A stretch of DNA of 64,000 nt from Natronobacterium gregoryi SP2. Its GTDB lineage: Archaea; Halobacteriota; Halobacteria; Halobacteriales; Natrialbaceae. This document shows, piece after piece, positions 16,914-26,646 of the stretch. The position numbers and the translations under genes were made by a program. The notes beneath the pieces are model-generated. The model was not told the DNA's origin and searched no databases. It saw nothing but the letters and a program-made list of their open reading frames with translations. Location: NCBI RefSeq assembly GCF_000230715.2, contig NC_019792.1, positions 1,674,001 through 1,738,000 on the forward strand. The letters are read 5' to 3'. How positions within the stretch are numbered: the first letter of the stretch is position 1; each line of letters starts with the position of its first letter.

Positions 16914-17375
16914 ACGATCGAGCGCGCCGTCGATCGCTCGAGCCCCACGCCAAAATAACGCTGAAGCCGTCGAGACCGTACAGCCGAGTTCGTCGGCGAC
17001 CCGCGGTGGCTCGATCGTCTCACACGCCGCCCGCTCGACCTCGGCGTAGTCGAACTCGCTTTCGTCTGCCTCGAGCGAGGCGGCGGTCGTGTTCATCCGC
17101 TGGGCCAGCGGCTCGGTGACGACGTTGACGGCGAACTCCTCGGTCTCGAGGACGTTTCGCGGAGTGTCTTTCTGCTCGTCGCCCTCGGCGTCGGGCGTGT
17201 TGAAGATCACGACCGGCTCCGCCGAGGAGACGTAGTTGTAGCTGGTGAACGGGGCGAAGTTGTCGACGCCGTCAGTACTCGTCGTCGAGATCCAGGCGAT
17301 CGGTCGCGGTGTGACCGCGGACTTGATGATTCGGCCGCGCTCGTCGGGCTCGAGTGACTCCGTCGGTGCCTGCAT
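16905..17375 (-). pseudogene. Flavin reductase-like protein with shortened C-terminus
   Basis: The first 130 residues match the DIM6/NTAB flavin-reductase family: SAVTPRPIAWISTTSTDGVDN, FAPFTSYNYVSSAEPVVIF and the FMN-site TPRNVLETEEFAVNVV. Family members usually continue another 40-60 residues to an H-x-x-L-G-x-V strand and a final G-R-L-G-G block. Here the frame after VADELGC reads into unrelated sequence and stops, overlapping the 3' end of the convergent gene by nine bases. The missing part removes half of the usual dimer interface, so the gene is probably inactive or altered. No frameshift restores the ending in the adjacent bases. Confidence 0.6.
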
Positions 17376-17494
17376 GCTCTGGCGTTTCGCATGGGTCGTG
17401 ATATATCTTCACAAAGGGGAGCGGAGTGACGCCAGCGCTTCACTTGCACCTCGATACGCGAATCCTTAACCGATCCCGCGTCGAATCGCTGGCA

Positions 17495-19906
17495 ATGGCA
17501 GGGACGGACGAGGATATCCCCTCGATCGAGCATCCGCTTCTCGAGCCCGACTTTCTCGAGCGGCGGCTCTACCAGTTGAAACTCGCGGGTACGGCCGCGG
17601 ACCACCACACGCTCGTCTGTCTCCCCACGGGACTGGGGAAGACGACAGTGAGCCTGCTCGTGACCGCCCGCAGACTCGAGGAGGTCGGCGGGAAGTCGCT
17701 GATGCTCGCGCCGACGAAGCCGCTCGTCCAGCAACACGCGGACTTCTACCGGGAGGCTCTCCAGATCCCCGACGAACAGATCGTCGTCTTCACGGGCGAT
17801 GTCAGCCCCGAGGACCGCGCCGCGACCTGGGAGGAAGCGACGGTCGTGATGGCGACGCCGCAGGTGATCGAGAACGACCTCGTCGGCTCGCGGGTCTCGC
17901 TTGCCGACGTCACTCACTGCACCTTCGACGAGTGTCACCGCGCGACCGGCGACTACGCCTACAACTACATTGCCGAACGCTACCACGCCGACGCGAAACA
18001 GCCACTCGTGACGGGGATGTCCGCCTCGCCTGGCGGCGACGAGGAAACCATTCTCGAGGTCTGTGAGAACCTGGGTATCGAGGAAGTCGAGGTGATGACC
18101 GAGGAGGACGCCGACGTCTCGGAGTTCACCCACGACACCGACGTCGAGTGGGAGCGAATCGACCTCCCCGAGGAGGTACTCGAGATCCGCGACGCCTTGA
18201 ACGACGTGATCAAGGATCGCCTCGAGAAATTAAAGGAGATGGGTATCGCGGACTCGACTCAGCCCGATCAGTCCCAGAAGGAACTGAACGCGATGCGGGC
18301 CGAACTCCAGAAACTGATCAACAACGACCAGTCGGAGGGGTTCGAGGGGATGTCCATTCACGCGGAGGTGATGAAGCTCCGCCAGGCGGTGACGCTCGTC
18401 GAGACACAAAGCGTCGAGGCAGTCCGGCGGTACTTCGACCGCCAGCGCAACCAGGCCCGTTCGTCGGGGGCTTCGAAGGCTAGCCAGCGACTCGTCTCGG
18501 ACCCCCGCGTCCGCGAGGCGATGCGCAAGGGCGAGGAGTTCGACCAGTTGCACCCGAAGTACCGCAAGACCCGAATGATACTCGCGGAGACACTCGGCCT
18601 CGAGGACGGCGAGCGCGTGATCGTCTTCACGGAGTCTCGCGACACGGCAGAGGCACTGACGGACTTCCTGAGCGAGAGTTTCGAAGCCAAACGGTTTGTC
18701 GGCCAGGGTGACCGTGAAGGGAGCGATGGAATGACCCAAAACGAGCAACAGGAGGTTCTCGACGACTTCCGCGCCGGCGAGTTCGAAGTGCTCATCTCCA
18801 CGTCGGTCGCCGAAGAGGGACTGGACGTGCCGGAAGTCGACCTCGTCCTCTTCTACGAACCCGTCCCCACCGCGATCCGGTCGATCCAGCGCAAAGGACG
18901 GACGGGACGCCAGTCGGAAGGACGGGTCGTCGTCCTCATGGCCGAAGATACCCGTGACGAGGCCTACTTCTGGATCTCCCGCCGGCGCGAACAGGAGATG
19001 GAAGACGAACTCCGCGAGCTCAAGGGAATGGCCGACGAACTCGAGGAGGAACTGGACGACTCCCAGCAGTCACTGGCCGACTTCGAGAGCGGAGCGGAAG
19101 TGAACGACGACGGCGACGATCCCGGCGCTGTCCCCGACTCTTCCAGCGGAAGCGAAGGGGTAGCCGATCCCGGCCTGCAGGAGTTCGACGAAGGCGTCGA
19201 TGCCGACGACCCTGCCGTCGAAACCCACGAGCCCTCCACGGCGGACGACGGAATCGAGGTCGTCGCCGACCAGCGCGAGATGGACGCGAACATTGCGCGC
19301 GACCTCTCGAAACGCGACGGGATCGAGGTGCGACTCGAGACACTCGAGGTCGGCGACTACGTCCTCTCCGATCGAGTGATCGTTGAGCGCAAGTCCGTCG
19401 CGGACTTCGTCGACTCGCTGGTCGGCGGCGACCGATCGATGTTCGAACAGGTCGGTGCGATGGCGCGTCACTACTCCCGGCCGATCGTGATCGTCGAGGG
19501 CGAGGGGCTGTACGAACAGCGGGACATCCACCCGAACGCCGTCCGGGGCGCGCTCTCGAGTCTCGCGGTCGATTTCGACGCGAGCGTCCTGCGAACGGAA
19601 AGCGAAGAGCGGACGACAGAACTGCTTGCCGTGATCGCGGGCCGCGAACAAGAGACCAGCGACCGCGAAGTGTCGGTCCACGGCGAGAAACAGTCGAAAA
19701 CGCTGGCCGAACAGCAGGAGTACGTCGTCTCCTCGATTGCCGAAATCGGGCCCGTCACCGCGCGATCGCTGCTCGAGGAGTTTGGCACCGTCGAAGCCGT
19801 GATGATCGCCAGCGAGGACGAACTACAGGGGGCAAACGGCGTCGGCCAGGTGACTGCCGAACGGATGCGAGAAGTGATCGGGAGTGAGTACACCGGCTCG
19901 ACGTAG
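17495..19906 (+). CDS. hef: Hef-type helicase-nuclease for stalled forks
   Basis: An 803-residue protein joining an SF2 helicase to an XPF/ERCC4 nuclease. Helicase motifs include PTGLGKT near residue 44, DECHR at 146-150, MSASPGG near 175 and GRTGRQ near 470. A long acidic linker (about 520-585) follows. The nuclease core has the catalytic ERK at 631-633 (VERKSVADF), then tandem helix-hairpin-helix motifs at the end (IGPVTARSLLEEFG and ANGVGQVTAERM). Hef unwinds and cuts fork-shaped DNA and supports fork restart in haloarchaea. The start at 17495 removes an unrelated upstream extension. UvrC, LigA and MCM also lie in this window. Confidence 0.93.
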   Translation: MAGTDEDIPSIEHPLLEPDFLERRLYQLKLAGTAADHHTLVCLPTGLGKTTVSLLVTARRLEEVGGKSLMLAPTKPLVQQHADFYREALQIPDEQIVVFTGDVSPEDRAATWEEATVVMATPQVIENDLVGSRVSLADVTHCTFDECHRATGDYAYNYIAERYHADAKQPLVTGMSASPGGDEETILEVCENLGIEEVEVMTEEDADVSEFTHDTDVEWERIDLPEEVLEIRDALNDVIKDRLEKLKEMGIADSTQPDQSQKELNAMRAELQKLINNDQSEGFEGMSIHAEVMKLRQAVTLVETQSVEAVRRYFDRQRNQARSSGASKASQRLVSDPRVREAMRKGEEFDQLHPKYRKTRMILAETLGLEDGERVIVFTESRDTAEALTDFLSESFEAKRFVGQGDREGSDGMTQNEQQEVLDDFRAGEFEVLISTSVAEEGLDVPEVDLVLFYEPVPTAIRSIQRKGRTGRQSEGRVVVLMAEDTRDEAYFWISRRREQEMEDELRELKGMADELEEELDDSQQSLADFESGAEVNDDGDDPGAVPDSSSGSEGVADPGLQEFDEGVDADDPAVETHEPSTADDGIEVVADQREMDANIARDLSKRDGIEVRLETLEVGDYVLSDRVIVERKSVADFVDSLVGGDRSMFEQVGAMARHYSRPIVIVEGEGLYEQRDIHPNAVRGALSSLAVDFDASVLRTESEERTTELLAVIAGREQETSDREVSVHGEKQSKTLAEQQEYVVSSIAEIGPVTARSLLEEFGTVEAVMIASEDELQGANGVGQVTAERMREVIGSEYTGST

Positions 19907-19911
19907 TCGCA

Positions 19912-20562
19912 TCAACGAAGCACCTGCAGCGTCTCGGCCGCCTCGTGGGCAGCCTCGAGGCACTCTGTTGCGTACCGCGGATCGTCGGCCGCTGCGGCTT
20001 CGGCGGCGAATCGCTCGAGAGTCTCCTGAAGCGAGGCGCGGGCGGACTCGAAGTCGTCGCCGCGATCTGTCGTCTCTCGTGACTGGGGGTGATCTCGTCG
20101 GCCGGTCTGTGCGGGCGGGGTACGGACGGCAGGAGAAACCTCGTCTCTGGTCGTCGGCAAGTCGCTCGTTGCACGCGTCTCGTTTTCGTCGGTTCGGCGG
20201 GAGCGGTCCCGATCGTGAGCCGAGTCTTGCGATCGGTCGTCGGGCCGACTCTGGTGCTCGTCGACTCGTTCGGTCTCGTGGCGTTCCCGTTCGGCGGCAC
20301 CGTCTTCGCTCTCCTCTTGGGCTGGCTGGGCCTCGAGGTCGGTCCCCTGGACGGCGTCTGGGTTGCCGTGACAGCTCGGACAGAACGTGACGCCGTCGTC
20401 TTTGAAAAGCGGGTCGCCACAGGTCCCACAGTGGGCGTTGGTCATCGTCGCGCCCTTCAACAGGAGGTCGCTCATCCGCTGGGTCGCCTTCCGTTCGGCT
20501 TCGTCGCGTTCGTACTTCTCGCGAAGCTTCTCGCGTTCGGCTTCCTTGTCGAAGTCGCTCAT
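19912..20562 (-). CDS. Sjogren's syndrome/scleroderma autoantigen 1-like zinc protein
   Basis: A 216-residue soluble protein. It starts with a basic-acidic helix (EAEREKLREKYERDEAERKA) and the segment TQRMSDLLLKGATMTNAHC. A zinc ribbon follows at about 45-65 with CGTC and CPSC pairs. This order is that of the autoantigen p27/SSSCA1 family found across haloarchaea. The middle is low-complexity and charged. The last 50 residues form helices ending EAAHEAAETLQVL. The function in archaea is not established. Confidence 0.85.
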   Translation of the reverse strand: MSDFDKEAEREKLREKYERDEAERKATQRMSDLLLKGATMTNAHCGTCGDPLFKDDGVTFCPSCHGNPDAVQGTDLEAQPAQEESEDGAAERERHETERVDEHQSRPDDRSQDSAHDRDRSRRTDENETRATSDLPTTRDEVSPAVRTPPAQTGRRDHPQSRETTDRGDDFESARASLQETLERFAAEAAAADDPRYATECLEAAHEAAETLQVLR

Positions 20563-20623
20563 GATCGTCTAGATGCACTCGTCCGTCGAAAAACCTGCGA
20601 AGGGTCAGACGACGAAAGCGAAC

Positions 20624-21058
20624 TCACTCTGTCCGGCGGTACATCCCCTTCGAGGCGGGACGGGTCTCCTCGTAACCGAACTGCTCGTAGAAGCCGTCGA
20701 CGTCCGCCAGCAGGTTCACGTAGGCGTTCGGCGGTGCCGTCTCCTCGACGTACGCCTCGAGGTGCTCCATGATCCGCGTTCCAAGCCCCTGACGCTGGTG
20801 GTCCGGGTGGACGGCCATGTCTGAGATGTGGTAGACAGTGCCGTCGTCACCGACGATCCGTCCCATCCCGACGACCTCGTCGGTCGGCTCGTGGACCGCG
20901 ACGACGCCGTACAGCGAGTGCGGAAGGCCGCGTTCGATCCCCTCGAACGACCGGGGTGTCATCCCGGCGGCCTCGCGCAGGCGAGCGAACGTCTCCGGCT
21001 CGGGAAGGCGTTTGCGAATCGCGTACGGGTCCGTTCGCGTCTCCTCACTGTCGCTCAT
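20624..21058 (-). CDS. GNAT family N-acetyltransferase
   Basis: A 144-residue acetyltransferase. It has the acceptor-side strand GMGRIVGDDGTVYHISDMAV, the acetyl-CoA loop HQRQGLGTRIM at about residue 93 and an ending FYEQFGYEETRPASKGMY. The latter resembles small-molecule acetyltransferases of the YjdJ/YhhY type. Start and length agree with the family. It lies 61 bases downstream of nothing obviously related, in a row of leftward single genes. Confidence 0.88.
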   Translation of the reverse strand: MSDSEETRTDPYAIRKRLPEPETFARLREAAGMTPRSFEGIERGLPHSLYGVVAVHEPTDEVVGMGRIVGDDGTVYHISDMAVHPDHQRQGLGTRIMEHLEAYVEETAPPNAYVNLLADVDGFYEQFGYEETRPASKGMYRRTE

Positions 21059-21109
21059 ATCGAGTCGCCCGTCCGAAGCGAAAAGGTGGTGTCGGTTCTC
21101 GCTGGCCGC

Positions 21110-21577
21110 TCACTCGAGCGCTCGCTCGACTGCGTCGACTGCGGCTTCGGGCGTCTCGACGGGTTCGACGGAAACGCCGAACGCTCGCTCGGAAACGTCG
21201 TGGGTCTCGAGGCCGACGATAGGCCGATCGTAGATCCCTGCGAAGCCGACCTCGGTGAGCGTGCCGACGCCGCCGGCGAGCGCGATGACCGCGTCGCCGT
21301 TGAGAGGAACGAGCGCGTTCCTCGCGTGGCCGAGTCCGGTCACGATGGCGGTATCGACGTAGTCGTTGGCGGCCTCGCGGCGGTCGCCCGGCAGAATACC
21401 GATCGTCTCGCCACCTTCGTCGGTGGCACCGCGACAGACGGCTTCCATCGTCCCGCCGCGGCCGCCACAGACGACCGTGTGTCCACGCGCGCCGAGCTCA
21501 CGGCCGACCGCAACTGCGCGCTCACGCTGTTCGTCGGTAATCGTACCGCCGCCGATGACGCTAATCCGCTCGTTCAT
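21110..21577 (-). CDS. LOG-like nucleotide-binding protein (TIGR00725 type)
   Basis: A 155-residue Rossmann-like protein starting MNERISVIGGG. It has the family glycine motif CGGRGGTMEAVCRGA at about residue 38 and the catalytic-type ALAGGVGTLTEVGFA near 100. Relatives include cytokinin riboside monophosphate phosphoribohydrolases and molybdenum-cofactor carriers. The PGGxGTxxE-like motif is present with A-G-G-V-G in place of P-G-G. The biochemical role in archaea is open. Twelve further in-frame codons upstream are left out because they lack similarity. Confidence 0.8.
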   Translation of the reverse strand: MNERISVIGGGTITDEQRERAVAVGRELGARGHTVVCGGRGGTMEAVCRGATDEGGETIGILPGDRREAANDYVDTAIVTGLGHARNALVPLNGDAVIALAGGVGTLTEVGFAGIYDRPIVGLETHDVSERAFGVSVEPVETPEAAVDAVERALE

Positions 21578-21729
21578 ACTCGAGGAACCGCCCCGGAACC
21601 CTGTAGTAACCACTGGGACAGACTGCTGTACCGATGTATCGGTGTGATCGGTTCTGGGCGCGGGTGGGCCAAACCCGGTCGTGTGGACTGGTTCGACTCG
21701 TCAGTCGGCGGATGGCACAGTACTGGCCG

Positions 21730-22500
21730 CTACTGCTCGAGCATGGCCCAGTAGTAGCCACTTGCATCGTCTTCGCGGAGAACGAGAGTTACTTGCCACG
21801 ACGTTTCAGCTGCTGCTTCGCGGAGCCGATCGGGCGAACACAGTAGGAAGTGCAACGTCGACCCGACGATTCGTTCGTGGCGCTTGCCTCCGTCGCGGAC
21901 GAACTCGAAGTGAAAGCACCGGTGGGCGAGGCCCTCACGGAGATCGGGCCGATAGCCGAATACCTCCCGCTCGGCTCGAGTCGGATCGTAGCTATCGACG
22001 ACCGCAACCGAACGATCGTCGGTGATGTGGGCGAACGACTCGAGTACCGTCTCGACCCCCGCGAGCGAACCGCCGAGTCCGAGTTGTGTCCCAACGCAGT
22101 GAACGGCACCGAATCGGTCGTCGACTCCGAGCTCGAACATGTCCATCACGGCGGCGTCCTCGAGGCCACGCTCGCGTGCTGTCCGAACGGCTCTTGGACT
22201 CGTGTCGATCCCTACGGCGTCGACCTCGCGTTCCTGCCACCACAGCGCGTGCTGGCCCGCACCACAGCCGACGTCGAGGATCGGCTCGCGGTCGGTCAGG
22301 CGCTCGAGGAGGTCGATCGTCTGGTCGCGCCACTCTTCGGGTGGCTGGAAGTAGAATTCGCGGATACGGCCGTCCTGGGTCCGCGAGCCGTCGCGATACA
22401 GCAGTCGCCCGGGTTCGTCGCGCTGGAAGGCGAGCATCGCCCGTCCGAGTGGATCGGCGCGTTCACGTCCCTGCAGTTCGGATCGGTGATCCGTTTCCAT
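21730..22500 (-). CDS. Class I SAM-dependent methyltransferase
   Basis: A 256-residue protein. SAM-binding motif I reads ILDVGCGAGQHALWW at about residue 73, and the acidic motif II VDAVGIDTSP follows. Motif GAVHCVGTQLGLGGSLAG is in the position of motif IV. The substrate is not evident. On its strand a TATA-like ATTTTATTATC (22522-22535) lies about 27 bases before the ATG at 22500, so a leaderless start is likely. Confidence 0.85.
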   Translation of the reverse strand: METDHRSELQGRERADPLGRAMLAFQRDEPGRLLYRDGSRTQDGRIREFYFQPPEEWRDQTIDLLERLTDREPILDVGCGAGQHALWWQEREVDAVGIDTSPRAVRTARERGLEDAAVMDMFELGVDDRFGAVHCVGTQLGLGGSLAGVETVLESFAHITDDRSVAVVDSYDPTRAEREVFGYRPDLREGLAHRCFHFEFVRDGGKRHERIVGSTLHFLLCSPDRLREAAAETSWQVTLVLREDDASGYYWAMLEQ

Positions 22501-22640
22501 AGGCCGACGAACGCGACGCCCGATAATAAAATTATGATGACATATGGTTCCGACTAACACATCGCATAGATGCTGCTGGTTCGGACTGCTTCCGAACCGG
22601 TCCCGTCAGGGCTTTACCCGACTCGGACGAACGGTCGAGC

Positions 22641-22886
22641 ATGCAAGTCGAATTCGACGAGGACACCTGCATCGGGATGTTCCAGTGTGTCGCCGAATGG
22701 GACGCTTTCACGGAGGACAAATCGAAGGGGAAGGCAATCCTCGAGGACAGCGAGGAGGTCGAGGATGGCGTGTTCGCCCGCGAGGTGCCCGAGGACGCGG
22801 AACTCGACGCGAAGTTCGCCGCCCGCACCTGTCCCGTCGACGCGATCACGATCTACGACGACGACGGTGAGCAGTTGGTCCCCTGA
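22641..22886 (+). CDS. Small ferredoxin with three cysteines
   Basis: An 81-residue acidic ferredoxin-like protein. Its only cysteines are C10, C16 and C64: CIGMFQC early and TCPVDAI late. The last motif is the classic ending of bacterial-type ferredoxins. With three ligands it would hold a 3Fe-4S cluster, or a 4Fe-4S cluster with a non-cysteine ligand. It should act as a cytoplasmic electron carrier; partners are unknown. The start is well defined, with MQVEFDEDTC at the N-terminus. Confidence 0.85.
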   Translation: MQVEFDEDTCIGMFQCVAEWDAFTEDKSKGKAILEDSEEVEDGVFAREVPEDAELDAKFAARTCPVDAITIYDDDGEQLVP

Positions 22887-23066
22887 CGGTTCTGCCGCAT
22901 CACTGCGTCGCACAGCTCCTGTGCGGTCGGCTGAGCGTCGGCTCCTTCCCTCGTGAACACTCGAACGCGTCGACTGTCACTTCCGGATCGCCGCTCGGTT
23001 TCTCGGTACTGACCCCAGCCGCGAGCGGCTCGGTCGGGTGACGAAAAAGAAACGCAGCAGCCGCGA

Positions 23067-23978
23067 TTACGCGATTTCGTCGTACTGCTCGGAGAGCTTT
23101 TCGGCGGCCTCCCCGAGCTGGTTGCGCTCGAACTCGGTTAAGTCCCACTCGACGATCTCTTCGACGCCGTCGGCACCGAGCTTACACGGGACCCCGAAGG
23201 CGGTGTCCTCGTGGCCGTACTCGCCTTCGAGTGTGACGCTGCAGGGCAGCACCTCGCCGGTGTCGCGGAGGACGGCTTCGACCGTGTGGCCGACGCCCGT
23301 GGCGGGGCCCCACTGCGTTGCGCCTTTCTTCTCGATGACGTTCATCGCGGAGGTCTGGAGTTCGGAGAGTAGTTCCTCTTTCTCGTCGTCGAACGTGAGA
23401 TCCTGGCCGTCGACGCGGACCTTCGAGAAGACGGGTACCTGGGCGTCGCCGTGTTCGCCCAGGATGGTGGCCTCGACGTTCTGGACGGGTGCGTCGAAAC
23501 GCTCGCTGATAACGTAGCGGAACCGGGCGGAGTCGAGTCGGCCCCCGAAACCGATCACCTTCTCGCGGGCGCGGTCGCCGGTCTCGTAGAGGTGCCGGTT
23601 CAGGAGGTCGACCGGGTTCGACGTGGTGACGGTGACGAAGTCGTCGTTGTGCTCGGCCAGCGAGGAGCCGATGTCCTCCATAATCGGTGCGTTGTCACCT
23701 GCGAGGTCGATTCGGGTCTGGCCTGGCTGGCGCGGGATGCCGGCGGTGACGACGACCACGTCCGAGCCCGCCGTCTCGGCGTAGCCGCCTTGCCGGATCG
23801 TCGTGTTCGAATCGTAGGCAGCGCCGTGGTTTACGTCGGCGGCTTGCCCGACCGTGTCGTCTTCCTTGTCCGGAATGTCGACGAGTACGAGTTCGTCTGC
23901 AACGTCCCGAAGCGCGATGTTGTAGGCAGCGGCGGCCCCGACCGTTCCGGCCGCGCCAACCACGCTAACTTTCGTCAT
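23067..23978 (-). CDS. mdh: Malate dehydrogenase
   Basis: A 303-residue NAD-dependent enzyme of the LDH-like MDH group, closely resembling the classic halophilic malate dehydrogenase. The nucleotide loop is [19 protein letters not shown] at residue 7. The substrate arginine loop is [10 protein letters not shown]. Other motifs are TTSNPVDLL, the [13 protein letters not shown] segment and the catalytic-histidine loop [11 protein letters not shown] near 175-182. It interconverts malate and oxaloacetate in the TCA cycle. The ATG at 23978 is chosen because the longer frame contains no MDH sequence. A TTTAA-rich box lies about 28 bases upstream (24004-24012). Confidence 0.97.
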   Translation of the reverse strand: MTKVSVVGAAGTVGAAAAYNIALRDVADELVLVDIPDKEDDTVGQAADVNHGAAYDSNTTIRQGGYAETAGSDVVVVTAGIPRQPGQTRIDLAGDNAPIMEDIGSSLAEHNDDFVTVTTSNPVDLLNRHLYETGDRAREKVIGFGGRLDSARFRYVISERFDAPVQNVEATILGEHGDAQVPVFSKVRVDGQDLTFDDEKEELLSELQTSAMNVIEKKGATQWGPATGVGHTVEAVLRDTGEVLPCSVTLEGEYGHEDTAFGVPCKLGADGVEEIVEWDLTEFERNQLGEAAEKLSEQYDEIA

Positions 23979-24400
23979 ACCACGTAAAACTGCGCCCGCC
24001 CCCGCGTTAAATCCGTCGGATTCTCTACGTAAACCTGACATTGACGACAGCAAATACGTCGACTGTCGAACCTCTTCGGGCCACAACCCGGCCCGTGGAG
24101 TTGCGCCTCGAGGTTCGAACGTTGATACTGCCGGACAGAACGACGTGACGACCGATCGCTCTGCTGGGGCCGTCACCGATGGAGACGGCCGCGAATCCGC
24201 GACCGACTTCGTATCGACTTCTGTCCGACAGTATGAGCCAGTACCGGTCCACCGGACGACTGCGGGCCGGCCCCGGGTCGTGTGAGCCGGATCGATCCAG
24301 CACGGGTGGATCGCTGCTCGTACCGCTTCTAGCCACTCGGGTACCGTCTCGAAGAAGGAAGAACGCTTATGCGGCCAGTCATCGAAAGACGGGAAACGGA
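23979..24400. other. 422-bp divergent spacer with inverted repeats
   Basis: This spacer between mdh and the PiT gene has promoters for both. It also has a 9-bp stem TCGAACCTC/GAGGTTCGA (24066-24074 with 24110-24118) enclosing GGGCC/GGCCC, and the motif pair listed at 24124-24234. No gene was found in it. Confidence 0.5.
24124..24234. repeat. Inverted motif pair, copy 2 (TACTGnCGnACAG ends)
   Basis: GATACTGCCGGACAG at 24124 and the inverse CTGTCCGACAGTAT at 24221 bound 111 bases. The end motif is the same as at 15855-15935; the interior is different. The two copies suggest a dispersed family. Confidence 0.4.
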
Positions 24401-25609
24401 ATGGTGGCACTGTCGTTCGTCGCTCTCGTCGGAACTGCGATCCTCACCTGTCTGTTCATGGCGTGGGTGCTCGGAGCCAACAGCAACTCGCCACCGTTTG
24501 CCCCCGCAATCGGTGCGAACGCTATTTCGACGATGCAGGCTGCGTTCGTCATCGGTCTTCTCGCGGCCGCCGGCGCGCTGTTGCAGGGTGGAAGCATCTC
24601 GGAGACAGTCGGCGCGGACCTGATCGACGGTGTAGCGATCACGCCGCTTGCAGCGACGGCCGGCCTGCTCACCGCAGCGGGGTACATGGCCGTCGGTATC
24701 TACACGCGGTACCCGATTCCGGCAGCGTTCGCGACGACGGGCGCGATGATCGGGGTCGGCCTCTCTCTGGGCGGTGATCCCGCAACGGCAACCTACCAGC
24801 GACTCGGCACGTTCTGGATACTCGTCCCGTTCATGTCGGGTGGACTCGCCTACGCGACGGCAACGATCCTCCGGCGGGACGACGTGCCCGAGACGGTGGG
24901 TGTTCCACTACTGGCCGGAATCGTCGGGGCAATCGTCGCGAACATCAGACTCGGCGTCATTCCCGATCCCGTCGCCGATCAGGGTACTCTCGCCCGCTTC
25001 GTCTCCCGACAGTTCGGTGGCGGTCCGATGCTCGCCGGTGGCGTCGACCTCGGAACCGTCCTCGTGACGACCGCTGCCGGCGTGCTCGCGTTCTACTGGG
25101 TTCGAAAGCGAGTCCGCGCTTCCGTCCAGGAGGGTATCCGCTCGTTCCTGCTCGTCCTCGGTGGGATCGTCGCCTTCTCTTCCGGCGGTTCGCAGGTCGG
25201 ACTCGCGACCGGCCCGCTCGAGAATCTGTTCCGCGTCGAACTCGAACTCCCGGGAATTACGCTGCTCGCATTAGGGGCGACGGGCATTCTTGCCGGTGCC
25301 TGGATGGCCGCGCCGCGGCTGTTGCAGGCGACCTCGAGGGAGTACGCCCAGCTCGGCGTCCGACGGTCGATTGCGGCGCTCGTTCCCGGGTTCGTCATCG
25401 CACAACTGGCGATCGCACTCGGCATCCCGATCTCGCTCAACAACATCATCCTCTCGGGGGTCATCGGGGGCGGGCTGGCAGCGGGCTCTGCCGGCGTCTC
25501 CAAAGAGAAGATCGGCTTTACCGTCACCTTCTGGCTGCTGACACTCGGGAGTTCGGTCGTCGTCGGCTACGGACTCTACCAGCTGCTGGCGGCCGTGATC
25601 GGTGGATGA
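24401..25609 (+). CDS. PiT-family inorganic phosphate permease
   Basis: A 402-residue membrane transporter with ten or more hydrophobic segments and internal duplication. The N-terminal signature [19 protein letters not shown] is the PiT G-A-N-D/S motif. The second copy is [20 protein letters not shown] near residue 340. It should import phosphate coupled to sodium or protons. It is distinct from the two PiT genes at 60508 and 63395. An in-frame extension upstream to 24179 has no family similarity. A CTTATG-containing AT box at 24365-24371 fits a leaderless start at 24401. Confidence 0.85.
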   Translation: MVALSFVALVGTAILTCLFMAWVLGANSNSPPFAPAIGANAISTMQAAFVIGLLAAAGALLQGGSISETVGADLIDGVAITPLAATAGLLTAAGYMAVGIYTRYPIPAAFATTGAMIGVGLSLGGDPATATYQRLGTFWILVPFMSGGLAYATATILRRDDVPETVGVPLLAGIVGAIVANIRLGVIPDPVADQGTLARFVSRQFGGGPMLAGGVDLGTVLVTTAAGVLAFYWVRKRVRASVQEGIRSFLLVLGGIVAFSSGGSQVGLATGPLENLFRVELELPGITLLALGATGILAGAWMAAPRLLQATSREYAQLGVRRSIAALVPGFVIAQLAIALGIPISLNNIILSGVIGGGLAAGSAGVSKEKIGFTVTFWLLTLGSSVVVGYGLYQLLAAVIGG

Positions 25610-25897
25610 TGTCTACGCCGCCGACGTCGTAGCTCCCGCCGACCGCGAGGGCCCCGACGAAGACGCCGAGCAGTCCAAGCAGCGGCGAGACGAACGCGAG
25701 TCCAGCACCGAAGACGACGGCACCGACGCCGATCCGGACTCTTCGAACGTGTACTCGTCGACTGGACTCGAGGTGCTCGGCAAGTGTTTGCCGTCAGTCT
25801 CGTGGATGGCGGGAGCCTTCGCTCCTTGAACGACTCGGCCCGAAACGAGTCACAGAAAAATCGAGGTGGATGCCACGGGGCTTGACCCCGAGGCGAT
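25610..25897. other. Spacer with a possible membrane-protein remnant
   Basis: On the minus strand about 25615-25794 reads open through VRRVRIGVGAVVFGAGLAF and VSPLLGLLGVFVGALAVGG, plausible membrane segments. There is a stop directly before the stretch and no start codon, so it looks like a fragment. A hairpin GGAGC/GCTCC lies near 25810-25823. The right end (25861-25900) shares a motif with 37862-37903. Confidence 0.3.
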
Positions 25898-26380
25898 TTA
25901 CAGTTCCACCGTGTACACCGCTTCCGTCCGCTCTTTGCCGCCGATCTCGACCGTGTCCTCGTCGGTCCGCTCGAAGCCGTGGTGTTCGTAGAACTGCTTT
26001 GCCTCCTCGTTCGAGGCCAGGTCGATCGCCCGCATGCGCCCCATGTTGAAGTCTTGCAGATCCTCGCGCAGACGCTCGTAAAGGGCAGTCCCGAGACCCT
26101 CACCCTGGTAGTCTGGGTGGACGGACAGCCGCAGAATGTCGCCTTCCTCTTCGGTGACGACACCGTGGGTGAAGCCGACGACCTCGCCGTCTTTCTCGGC
26201 GACCAGAAACGTGGTCCCGGGCTTGGTCATCGCCGTCTCGAGTGCGTCGTCGCCGTACCACTCCTCGATCGTGGCGTCGATGGTCTCGTCCTCGAGTTCG
26301 TCGTAGGTATCGTGCCAGGTCCTGCGGGCCACTTTACGAATCCGCTCGCGGTCGTCGGTGGTGGCTGGTCGGATCTCCAT
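25898..26380 (-). CDS. GNAT family N-acetyltransferase
   Basis: A 160-residue acetyltransferase related to the one at 5001-5519. Both start MEIR and share the W-x-x-x-Y-D segment and an ending of the type FYEHHGFERTDEDTVEIGG. The acetyl-CoA loop is YQGEGLGTALYERL at about residue 98. The start at 26380 is set by that similarity; a longer frame exists upstream but is not related. Substrate unknown. Confidence 0.87.
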   Translation of the reverse strand: MEIRPATTDDRERIRKVARRTWHDTYDELEDETIDATIEEWYGDDALETAMTKPGTTFLVAEKDGEVVGFTHGVVTEEEGDILRLSVHPDYQGEGLGTALYERLREDLQDFNMGRMRAIDLASNEEAKQFYEHHGFERTDEDTVEIGGKERTEAVYTVEL

Positions 26381-26646
26381 GTCGACGGCTACGACATCGA
26401 TTGACAAAGTACTGTTACCGGCGCTGTTAGGCTGGACGCCACCGAACGTCCGACACTGCTGGCAGTAGCGACTGTACGAAAAGGGGAGGGACCCCCCACG
26501 ACCACGGGGATGCCCCCGTATCCCCCGTGGTTCGCCGACCGGCCGGCAGTTGAATGTTACCACTGAACAGACATCGTTCTTTCTCGTGATTCGGACGACA
26601 CTCACGACAGAGTGCATTCGTCTGTAACCGGCCGAACCAGAGACGA
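26381..26646. other. 266-bp spacer, nothing recognised
   Basis: It contains a short C-rich inverted stretch (GGGGGATACGGGGG-like on one strand) near 26488-26530. I see no gene or terminator with confidence. Confidence 0.4.
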
